NCBI RefSeq assembly: GCF_932526225.1
Contig: NC_064040.1
Span: 12,686,856-12,750,855 of the forward strand
Direction of reading: 5' to 3'
From: Nematostella vectensis
Taxonomy: Eukaryota; Cnidaria; Anthozoa; Actiniaria; Edwardsiidae
DNA length: 64,000 bases
Part shown: positions 48,265 to 58,180 of the stretch, one piece after another
Position numbering within the stretch: the stretch's first letter is position 1
Layout of the letters: each line of letters opens with the position of its first letter
The notes under the pieces: generated by a model
Told to the model about the DNA's origin: nothing
The model's database searches: none
The model's input: the letters and a program-made list of their open reading frames with translations, nothing else
Program-made: the position numbers and the translations under genes

Positions 48265-49257
48265 AAAAGGAATGGACATATTCTGGAAAAAGTGACGGGC
48301 CATTCTCGCGTACATAAACATCAGTATCAATTGTAAAAAAAAAAAAAAATTCACAAATGTGAGAATAAAAACCGGCAACCACTGCTAACCGTCTATGATT
48401 TGTTATTTTCTGCATCGTTCCCCTTATCTTTTTGCGCGCAGCAACTAATATTAAACAACATTTCTTTGGATTTATAAAGAAATAATGATAAATGAATTTA
48501 TTATTAAAAATAGTCTATCGAATAATCGTTATTGCGAAAATAAATCCTGGCCACGGAAATAAACCAGGCCTCGGATGTAATTTGAGACCACGCATACGGA
48601 ACTTAAAATCAGACCCCCGCAAATCAAAGAAACTTTCGAAAAAACCGGCACCGTCAAATAAAACCCGGTGCCATAGAAAAAGGTACAGGCGACGCTTTTA
48701 CCTCGGCAAATTTCCGCCACCGTCATATAAAACCCGTTGCCGTGATAACCAATTGCCGGCGACGCTTTTTCCCCGGGTAATTTTGTCAGGGCTTTTAGAA
48801 AACCCGGCACCGTCAAAATAAAACCCGGTGCCGTGAAAACCAATTACCGGCGACGCTTTTACCATGTCAGGGCTTTTAGAAAACCCGGCACCGCCAAATA
48901 AAACCCGGTGCCGTGAAAACCAATTACCGGCGACGCTTTTACCCCAGGGAATTTTGAACGGTTTCTGACGCCATAGTCAGGGCTTTTAGAAAACCCGGCA
49001 CCGCCAAATAAAACCCGGTGCCGTGAAAACCAATTACCGGCGACGCTTTTACCCCAGGGAATTTTGAACGGTTTCTGACGCCATACTTAAGACACTTTGG
49101 GAACAACTAAGTTGGTTTGTTTTATTCGCCATAAGCAACATATTCATGTGGACTGAAAGAAAGGATTTCTTCAAGTTGAAATTATGACTTTTTTACGACG
49201 CAGAGCCTGTAATAAATATTGGTGTTCATTTGCAGAAAACGCGTAGGAAGAAAGAAT

Positions 49258-52200
49258 ATGTCGACAAAAGTTCGGAGCTTTTGTGAGGATGATAGGCAAA
49301 GAGCCAAAAGCTCGTTAGGATTTTCTCTTCGTCCCTGCTCAGACTTTACACCACGCCACCACGAACACAGGCAAAGCTACCACGAACACAGCAAAGAAAC
49401 TACTATTTTCAATCCGTATTTTACAAACGATGATGATACAAAGACAAAATCAGTGAGTCGCTCTCACAGAAACTCTTCCGCCAGCTCTACGAAGGAGTTA
49501 TTTATCCGATGTCCATCTCCTTCAGATGTTGCATCTATCAAAACAGAGGTGGAATCATCTCGAAGGCAGTCCTTAGTTGTACTAGGTACTCTGATCGCTT
49601 TATTTATTCTAACAATGGTTACATTAACCTTGACAATTCTAAACACTCTGAGGAGTTCCTGCGATTGTTCTGGTTTCTCAAGCAGACGAGGTGAGTTTTG
49701 CTTTTGTGCAACGTTTATAAATTCTCATGTATATTTTCCGGAGGATTTGCTATGGGATTTTCGGTAAATTTGTGAGACGATTGTAGACGACGTGACATTA
49801 GACTGGGATAAATTGACCAGGATATTTTAAGCAGATAAAACAATATGGGCATTAAACGCTCTGCAATCCCATACTTCCAGCATAGCAAGGTGGCAAGGGT
49901 CAAATCATAACATGGCATTCGTACGAGCACGTTGGAATCACGCAACTCAATCCCTAGGCACCACGCGTAGTAAATGCTGGCTTTTGTCCATGCTTGGAAG
50001 ACTCAACGTTCATATGCAGGCGCCCTTAAATGACCTTTCGCGACCGAAAAAGAAAGCGCTGGATCATCGAGCATGGATTTCGTCTAGTAGTTTTACAACA
50101 GGAATCTTGCCTTTATTACTACCTCTCTCTAGAGAACTGCGGAATTACTTTTTCAGTCGCTACAAGCAAAATTATCGAGTTATGCCGATAAAAGCACTTT
50201 AAAGATTAAAATTGTTGGGTGAGGGTTATATCTCTACGTATAACGCACGAAGTGTGATGAAAACGATTGATTATGATAGTAATGAGGTCTATGGGGAGAG
50301 GGGTGTGATGATTGTGATGAAACGCACTCCTGAAAAGAAAGGCGGGGATTTGGATAAATGTCAAATGAATACTACCACAACAGTTTAGGGGCTGTTTACA
50401 TGATACCGGATCGAGTTTCGTTCCGGGTTGACTTTGAGTTTCGTTCCACGTTTACATGGCGGATGGAATGCCTGACTGCGAGCCTGCATTGCTTCAGGAC
50501 AGCACTTGGATATTTGGAGATCAATGCGCGTGCGCAACTCGTTCCAGGCAGCTCGACCGGCAATCTCGCCCCGGATTGAGCTTTCGATCCGCGTTTACAA
50601 GATACCGCGAGTAAATGTGAGTAAATTCTCGCACCAGAACGAAATTTCGATCCGGAGCGAGAACCGGTGCGACTTCGTTCCGGAACGACTTCAGTTTTGT
50701 CGCGGAATCATGTAAACGCGGAGTTACAAAATACGGGTGTACATGAGGGGGACTAAAAAAAAGGTGTGAGTTCACCCCGGATCGAAAGTCGATCCTGCGT
50801 CATGTAAACACACCCTTACTTTAGTATAGATTGAGTGAGTGAGTTCTTCTATATCACCCATTCCATCGTGTAGCCTCGTCCCCAGGCTCCTTTTCGCTGC
50901 GCGGCTTCTTTTTTGTGACGTCAAATGTGATTTGCCAATCCGCCATTTTGAAAATAAATATGACCGCGTTGCATCATGGGGCCTGAGCTGACAAAGGAGA
51001 AGCCTGGGCACGAGGCTACCCATCGTGGACGATAGCTAAAAGTTACGGAAAACTGAGACCATGATGTATCGGTCTCTTGGAATGGACCATTAGAAAAGTG
51101 AAGGGGGGGGGGGGGGGGGGAGGTTTCAGTCGCAAATTCAGTGCATGTTTTTTTTTTCATGTCTTCAAGACGTGCATGAAGTTTTTGTTATCGTTGTATG
51201 CATTTCTTCTGTCTGGTTTAGGCTGCATGTATTTTTTTTCATTGTGTATGAATTTTGTTTGCCCCTTACCCACCCCTCTACTTTATATATTTGAAATGTG
51301 TAAGTTCACGTCAGTCGTTATTCTGTTCTTTAAATTTGTTAAAATAATAATATATTCAAATTGATATATAAAAAAAAACTATTGAATTCTTCTCATCAGT
51401 GCTTTAAAGCTTTTTCTCTTTGTTGGCAGCACACCTTACAGATTTGAATGTCAGAATTTATAATACCCTCGTTGGAACGATCTAATTAGCTTCTTTTCTA
51501 CTCGATATAGACATAGAAATATAGTTATTTTCAAAGTGATTTATCGAGTTGACGTTTAATCGCACATAATCCCCTTTCAAGACCAAGATGTCAAAATTTG
51601 ATCTACCCTATTTATTTTTACCTGAAACAAGAAATTTTGATTTAAAGGCCAGTTTTTAATTTCATTTCCTGGCCATAGTATTGAACTTGTCTTTCATTTT
51701 TTTTTTAATCAGGCATGAATTCATCAAGTGATGACATCGATGTCAAAAGGAATATCCTGGACCTTCAAAGCAAGCTGGAACGCTTGAGCCAGCAATATAA
51801 GGTCAGTGGAGTAGTTCTATGGGAAAAGGATCATGGGTAGCACCCAGTACTAAGTGACATCATGTGCAAGGAAGCCGGAAATTTTCGTTTTTGTCTAATC
51901 CGTTGTATCCCGACGCCGCATTTTCAAAACATCGATTTGTTTTTGTCTTTTGGTATTTTCTGTTCCGCCAGTCAATTATTCTAAGCCAATCAGACTCTTG
52001 CCATCTCTCGCCTAGTGCAGTTGCCTGGCTTTTTGTCGCGACACTGTCTGGTCCTCGTCCAGAGGGAAGCCAGGGAAGTGCACAAAGCGAGACTCTGATT
52101 CTGATTGGCTCAGAATGATTTTACTGACGGAACGGAAAACCAAAACAAATCGTGTTTTGAAAACGCGGGTCGCGATACAATAGCCTGCGTGCAGCCGGAA

Positions 52201-55200
52201 ATATGGAACTATTTCCGGCTGCACGCAGGATACGATACAACGGATTCGACAGTAACCAGGCGCGGATCCATTAAAAATTCTGACCGTTTACAGACGTGCA
52301 GCTCATATTTAACATTTTCACCTGTTTAACCTAACAGGTGTAAATTGGTCTGAATCCACGCCTGTTACGGTATATACCTACTTAAGGAAACACAAAGGGA
52401 GAAGTGAGTCAAAGTAAAAAAAAAACTTGTCATTAGTTATGCTGGAATCTAGCCCTTGTTTTTAAGCAGTTCTAGTCACGGAAGAGCCAAACGCATGAAT
52501 GGTTCTTTTTGTTGTACAAAGCCCACGATTTATAAAGGGTTTGCGCCCGAATATCACGCATATATCATAACGTGGAAAATATTCACGAAGTGCGTAAAGT
52601 ATTATCTCAACAAGTTATTGCTTCTTCTACGGTCTTGATTCAACAAATAGATGGATTATCAAAATATCGACGATGTCGAGTACCGCAAGTCTGTCACAAG
52701 CCAGCTAATGCAGTATCAAGAGTCGGAAAGCATGTGCGATATTACTTTGAAGACCACATCAGAAGACATCTTCCCTGCGCACAAAATCGTCCTTGCTGCA
52801 AAAAGCGACTACTTTAAAGCACTTTTCACGACTGAAATGGCAGAGAAGAATTGCCAGGAAATATCTCTTGATATTTCCACAAGGACTTTAAAGGCCATTC
52901 TGAAATACGTGTATTGTGGGGATGTGTCGCTAAACGTTTCTAACGCAAGGAGTGTCTTCGTGGCAGCAGACTATCTCATGATGGATCATTTGAAGAAGCG
53001 AGCGGCCGCCATCTTGAAAAGAACTATCACAAATGACTTATACTTTGAAATTCGAAACCTCGCGGAAACCTACAACTCGTCAATTTTAGACAGGTCTACC
53101 ATGCGTTACATTTGCAGACATTTCAGTTTGCTATCACAGAGGGGTGGATTCAATAATTTGAATTTCGAGACGGTCGAGAGAGTTATAAGGAGCGACGAGG
53201 TTATCGTGAAGCAAGAGGAAGAAGTGTTTGAGGCTGTTCAGCGGTGGGTTGGTGCTGACATGCGCAGAAGGGAGCATTACTTTGAGCAGCTATTCCGCCA
53301 TGTTCGCCTGTGCTCAATATCTGAAGATTACCTACGCCTTATGATAGATGATATGTTAGTCAGAAACAGCTTGGCATGCATGAAGCAAATCTTGAAATCT
53401 CTTCAAAGACGAGTTACCAAAGAAGACAATGAAGATATAGACGAGCCAAGGACTTGCTTGCGAAAGCATTCCCGAGCTGTTATATTATTTGGCGGAATGT
53501 CCGGCGGACGGACAATCACGGACACCGTATCCTGGATACCGGGCGCTAATACCTGGTCCAAGTTATCAGACATGCGAACGCCACGTGAGCGCCACGCCGT
53601 AGTCACGTGCCAGGGTTACGTGTATGTTATTGGCGGATATAACAACTCTTGCGCGGTAGACAGGTACGATCCTCGTACGAACACGTGGTGTAGCGTGGCC
53701 CAAGTACCGGACAAGACGATTGCCTCGGCCGCTGTTGCGTTTGAGGGAAAGATCTACGTTCTTGGAGGATCTGACGGCTTCAACGCGATGTCTACCGTCC
53801 AGCGTTATAATCCACACACCAACACGTGGCAACTACTAGCACCGCTGACACAGAAACGTAAGGCTCACTGCGCGGTGGTTTTGCATGGAAATCTCTACGC
53901 TATTAGCGGATGCACCTATGATAACGATTCCCTGGCCTCGGTCGAGAGACTGGATCCTAATGTTGATCATCAGCCATGGCAACGCGTCGCATCACTGAGA
54001 CATCACCGCAAATACGCATGTGCAGTAGCCTCTACCAATAGGATAATAGTAGCGGGTGGATACCAGGATACCAGCTCGACCGCACTGCGCAGCTGTGAAG
54101 CATATGACGTCATGACTGATGAGTGGCAGGGGATGGCTCCGCTGCTCCTCCCTCGCGCTGCGGCTGGCATGGTGCGCATGCGCGGTCACGTGTTCGTTCT
54201 TGGCGGGCGTAGTGATCTGCAAAGTGTGCGTTCTGTTGAGCGGTACTATGAGGGTGAGGGGGAGTGGCGAATGGACAAGGGTGTGCTACCCAAGCCGGGG
54301 GCGTGGTTTCAGTGTGCTGTGGTTACAGTGCCTCTGTCAGGGAACCACCGCGTGTCTGTAGAATGAGTTTAACAAACAAATGAGATATATGGACACAAAT
54401 ATAACAGAACTGTTGTCCCAAAGGACGCAAATATGGTCTTCCTAAATTCCGATGTGCTTGTGCGCTGGCTATCGTAAAAAAATAAAATGCTCTTAGCTGG
54501 TTCTCACTAGGAAGCAGGCGTATCGCCAGACGTAATCTTAAATTCACACTAAAGTGCAAGGGCAAGAACAGTATTTGTCCAATGTTCAATTGTATTGCGC
54601 TTTCCTTTGCACTTGCATCCTTCTTGGGTTCTCGCCCGCTTTCATTTTGTTAAGGGTGCAGCATAGCTATGCATCGATCAAAAGGCAAAATGCTCAACTC
54701 CTCACATAAAATAATCGGAGTGCTTGGCACATATTTGCAATTGATCAACAAAGACCATTCTGTGATCCTGATAAAACTACATTTAATAAATAAAGAAATC
54801 GTCGTTAGAAGGGTTCATGTTTTTTTTTTAAAATTGCCGTACAAAACAGCATGTAGTTATTTGTACTTTAGTACAAGAATGTTAGTCATATCATCGAAGC
54901 CAGGGAAATCGAGTCAGTGATGAATATAAGTATGCTTAAAAATTGTTTGTTATGTACCACGGGCACCTCTTCACAGTACCCTTATGGTGTACCTTTGGGG
55001 ATTTGAAAACACCCTCCCCCTATTTATCTTCGGGCTAAGGGCCTGGGGCGAGGGAATAATAAGAAAAGGTAGGTGTAGGTCGACACTTATGTTCTCTAGA
55101 ATTCGTATTTTTAGTTGATTTCTCTCATCTCACCTTCCCCCAAAAAAACCTACATTTTTTGACGAAGCTGGCACGAAGATGTTTTTCTAGCTTCAATACT

Positions 55201-57593
55201 CTATGTACAGTTAATCATCTACACTATGATATATTTGTAAACTACATGGTTAAAAAGTTATTGTATTTTTGACAATCCTTTACTTTATTGTTAAACAAAG
55301 AGAACTGTTTCTAGACAAAAGGGGACAAGAGCGCTAAGAGATCACGTGACCTTTCTGGGTGGCAAATTCAAAACAAAATAATAAAACAAAAAATCAGAAA
55401 TGACTGCGGCTGTCACATCAGGGAACGACGAAAAAATAAAATCTTCAAGTAAAACTAAACCCTTTCTGAAAAAGAATTCTGGCCTTTTTCGTCAGCGCTG
55501 AATACGTTGCTTTATGTTGCTGATATTTTGCCGATAAAACGGAGCGCGCGGTAGTTTGCACCCGAAACAGTCACGTGATCTCTTAGTGCAAGTCCCTTAT
55601 TGATTCCGTCCTGTTTTGTTACCCAAGGAGCTGAATGACACCCTCACTCCAGTCCTCCGCAGCCCGACAAGTCTGATAGGCCCACCGGGTCCTCCAGGGC
55701 TTTGTAATGTCGACGTGTGTAAAGGAACGCCTGGGATCCAAGGACCACAAGGGCTCCCCGGAAAACAAGGACCTGCAGGTCCTCAAGGTCGGCAAGGAGC
55801 ATCAGGACCTCCAGGGATACCGGGCCTTAATGGGACCGTAGGGCCAAGAGGGCCCCAGGGGTTTTCTGGACCAAGAGGCTTACAAGGTATGTCGGGTAAC
55901 TATAATTCGATTTGAAACCTCTGGTAATTTGAAAAAGTGGTTTAAGCAACCGCCCTTTGGATTATGCCAAGTAATTTACTTATGGCTTGTCGCCTAAAGG
56001 AGGCTCACATGATTGAAGATACGCTGTAACATAAGTATGTAGTAACGAATGCACAAACATAGTTATATGTCAACATAGTTATCTGTCAATAATCGAATAA
56101 TACACTGTAGTATTATGCTATAATTTAGTGATGTATGGTTACCCTGTGTACATCCGGGACTTGGTAGAAAGTCCACTATTATGGATTAAAACATTGTTGA
56201 TGTTCAACGGTGTGCTGGAGCTAATATATCTTAATATTACATACAATGTTTGACGACCAATGGGAGTGCGAGCACACCTTGCGCTCCCCCAGTATTCGAA
56301 CATTGCTTAATATTATGACACAAATGACAACAGTGAATAACACATTTAAACGCATTAACCCACTCAAACATGGCCCTCTCATTGTAGGGACTCCCGGTCA
56401 AAATGGACTCCAGGGACCCCCAGGGCCGCAAGGACCTATGGGTGTGAACAACTCGATTGGTCCGCCCGGTCCTCCCGGCCCACAGGGTCCCCAAGGTACG
56501 GGCAACTTGAGTCGGTGCGAATACATGGTCGTCACTGATGCACGGCAGACGGCAGGGAGCACGGCTGATCGTTTAGCGCTGTTAAGAGCAGACCATCACC
56601 CGGTAAATGGCTTTAACAGATTGACCGTTTCAGTCACTTTATTTTTACGCTGAAAAATGATCTTTGGGTATATAACGTAGCCTGGGCGCCTCGGCTTCAA
56701 CGCCCAGGTCACACGGTCTTTTGGGTAGTTTTCAATATGGCGTCTTTCTTCGTCAGCTGCCATTTTATTATCTTTTACCCTTTATATTGAGTGTGCATGT
56801 GTTAAGAAAGACCTGTATTAGCGGCTTTGTAACCAGTTTACTTCCGAAGGGCCGTGGGAAATCTCAACCGACAAGAGACAAAAGAATCTGTTATAATCAC
56901 AGGTAGCCCAGGCAATGGTTACTTGTTCGTAGCTCGGAAAACGGCTGTTCTGAGAAGTAACGAGAAAAGCGATTTTTTGTGTGTGAAATATTGCCTTAAA
57001 ACTTAGTACATGCCGTGTTTTTTTTTTCAAATTTATGTGTAATACACGGGTTTTTTTTTTGGGGGGGGGGGGTGGGGGGGTTCTCTTTCTTTAGTATGGG
57101 AAGAGAAGTAATAAATTTCGTTAAGAACACCCCCCCCCCCCCCCCCAAATCATGTATTACACATAGATTTGACAACAACAAGGCATGTTTTAAGGTAATT
57201 TTATTGAAATTTTACAAAAATCGCTTTACTCATTACCTCTCAGAACAGCCGAATTCCGGGCTACGAACAAGCAACCATTGCCTGGGCTACCTGTGTTATA
57301 ATCCGGGCTGCTTTTACAATTTTTGATTGTTTTTCGCTTCCGTAAAAATAATCGGAAGTAAACTTGTGAGATTCTTATCGTATCGTCTCTTTCCCCAGGG
57401 CTATGTCATAACAGGAACTTTGTGCACCACAGTGAATGGTGCAGAGGCCCAATTCACAGCGCTGTATGATTCCAGGGTGAATGTCTGGGTGTACAGGTGT
57501 CACTGCATGGGCTCCTCACCTTACTTCAACCCTGGGAATGCTGAGGCTGTCTCCTGCAGTATTCATTACTGGATATGCCCTATTATTATGTGA
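49258..57593 (+). CDS. Type II membrane collagen-like protein (gene E)
   Basis: Five exons are inferred: 49258-49690, 51713-51801, 55628-55886, 56388-56602 and 57399-57593, giving 396 aa. Phases run 1, 0, 1, 0 and all joins keep frame. Exon 1 has a tail with NPYF (52-55), a membrane span (about 106-130) and CDC (135-137). Exon 2 is a short coil. Exons 3 and 4 encode collagen triplets, interrupted by a cysteine pair (CNVDVC) and by MGVNNSIG. The end domain has GNLSRCEY, then YRCHCMG, and finally [17 protein letters not shown] acceptor 22 bases before the ATG suggests an upstream untranslated exon. Intron 2 holds a complete Kelch gene. The 5' flank before this exon is only about 170 bases from the 6.9 kb transposon. 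Confidence 0.86.
50388..50815. mobile_element. Harbinger-like MITE in intron 1 of gene E
   Basis: Imperfect terminal repeats (GGGGCTGTTTACATGA against the inverse of TCATGTAAACACACCC) are flanked by TTA on both sides. Inner copies of a TTTCGTTCCGG-like motif recur. A three-base TTA duplication suggests Harbinger type. Confidence 0.65.
50871..51019. mobile_element. hAT-type MITE (149 bases) in intron 1 of gene E
   Basis: Terminal repeats TAGCCTCGTCCCCAGGCT and its near inverse are flanked by the 8-base duplication CCATCGTG (50863-50870 and 51020-51027). An 8-base duplication is the hAT signature. Confidence 0.85.
51897..52243. mobile_element. Foldback MITE in intron 2 of gene E
   Basis: The arms start AATCCGTTGTATCC and end GGATACGATACAACGGATT, with over 100 bases of inner imperfect pairing. 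A second short palindrome (GCCTGCGTGCAGCCGGAAAT against its inverse, 52183-52229) is nested near the right end. Confidence 0.8.
52651..54366 (+). CDS. BTB-BACK-Kelch protein (KLHL type), intronless
   Basis: A single exon of 571 codons. An N-terminal BTB domain (about residues 19-125: [26 protein letters not shown]) is followed by a BACK domain (about 130-235). Six Kelch repeats occupy about 275-560, with recurring GG, Y and W positions ([24 protein letters not shown]). Such proteins usually serve as substrate receptors for Cullin-3 ubiquitin ligases: BTB binds CUL3 and the Kelch propeller binds substrate. The gene lies wholly in intron 2 of gene E on the same strand. Lack of introns suggests a retrocopy or ancient intron loss. 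Which KLHL it corresponds to is not decidable by eye. Confidence 0.95.
   Translation: MDYQNIDDVEYRKSVTSQLMQYQESESMCDITLKTTSEDIFPAHKIVLAAKSDYFKALFTTEMAEKNCQEISLDISTRTLKAILKYVYCGDVSLNVSNARSVFVAADYLMMDHLKKRAAAILKRTITNDLYFEIRNLAETYNSSILDRSTMRYICRHFSLLSQRGGFNNLNFETVERVIRSDEVIVKQEEEVFEAVQRWVGADMRRREHYFEQLFRHVRLCSISEDYLRLMIDDMLVRNSLACMKQILKSLQRRVTKEDNEDIDEPRTCLRKHSRAVILFGGMSGGRTITDTVSWIPGANTWSKLSDMRTPRERHAVVTCQGYVYVIGGYNNSCAVDRYDPRTNTWCSVAQVPDKTIASAAVAFEGKIYVLGGSDGFNAMSTVQRYNPHTNTWQLLAPLTQKRKAHCAVVLHGNLYAISGCTYDNDSLASVERLDPNVDHQPWQRVASLRHHRKYACAVASTNRIIVAGGYQDTSSTALRSCEAYDVMTDEWQGMAPLLLPRAAAGMVRMRGHVFVLGGRSDLQSVRSVERYYEGEGEWRMDKGVLPKPGAWFQCAVVTVPLSGNHRVSVE
54481..54486 (+). terminator. Poly(A) signal of the Kelch gene
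   Basis: AATAAA lies 115 bases after the Kelch stop codon. It would also lie within intron 2 of gene E. Confidence 0.6.
56890..57303. mobile_element. Foldback element in intron 4 of gene E
   Basis: Arms of about 170 bases start GTTATAATCACAGGTAGCCC and end in its near inverse. Each arm reaches a G- or C-homopolymer near the centre (G12-T-G7 from 57061, C17 from 57130), so the poly-G and poly-C tracts face each other in the fold. Confidence 0.85.
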
Positions 57594-57631
57594 TTTGATT
57601 TGTTGGCGTTGATTTTGTTTAAGCCACTAAA

Positions 57632-57879
57632 GGCCTGGCTAAACGCGTAACATGTCGCCCGTATATCTCCTAGTAGTCCTAGTTTAGCCACCACAGGAAT
57701 CCTGAAGCGGAGACCCGACCTCTGAAACCGCATCCTGACCATCATGCACCGTGCGCTCCTTCAACATTCCCAAAAATGCATCGCGCGTCGTCTGGGTACG
57801 GGACTGGCGTACTACATGTTTTTGGTAGTGGCTAAACTGGGAAACATTTAGGAGATATGTCGCATAGTCAAGCCAGGCC
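57632..57879. mobile_element. Foldback MITE just after gene E
   Basis: Ends are GGCCTGGCT and AGCCAGGCC, with arms of about 60 bases sharing ATATCTCCTA and AGTTTAGCCAC. It lies in the presumed 3' untranslated region or flank of gene E. Confidence 0.8.
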
Positions 57880-57949
57880 TTGACACCCGTCGCTCATTCA
57901 ACGATAATGTTATGTAATATACGTGGTTTTGATGATAATCGAGATTTCC

Positions 57950-57955
57950 ATTAAA
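57950..57955 (+). terminator. Possible poly(A) signal of gene E
   Basis: ATTAAA lies about 360 bases after the stop codon of gene E. It is a common variant signal. Confidence 0.35.
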
Positions 57956-58047
57956 CTTCCATACACGTTAAAAGTTTTGCATGAACAGATGGCGGGGAGC
58001 CACATATAAGAATAAGACATACATTAGCCTTCCTGAAGAATTTGATA

Positions 58048-58180
58048 GTTTTTCCGGCACGAACCCCGAAAACACGGAGTTCGCATAACCCGGCCGCCAT
58101 CTTGAATAATGAGCTCCGCAGGGGGATGGGGAGGGGGAGGAGAAAGCTCCGTGTTTACGGGGTTTTCGTGCCGGAAAAAC
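58048..58180. mobile_element. Short foldback MITE
   Basis: The arms GTTTTTCCGGCACGAACCCC and its near inverse enclose about 70 bases, including a G-rich strip. Confidence 0.8.

Larger units (their letters stand above)
42205..49086. mobile_element. 6.9 kb DNA transposon with long inverted repeats
   Basis: The left arm (42205 to about 42910) and right arm (about 48265-49086) are inverted copies with only scattered differences. The outer ends read TATGGCGTCAGAAACCGTTC. Both arms contain several copies of an inner motif (GTGCCGGGTTTTCTAAAAGC and GTAAAAGCGTCGCCGGTAAT). The outer TA on both sides may be the target duplication, leaving TGGCGTCAG as the element end. It carries one spliced DDE transposase on the minus strand. 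The family resembles rve-type eukaryotic transposons of the IS3EU/Ginger kind, by inference. Confidence 0.85.
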
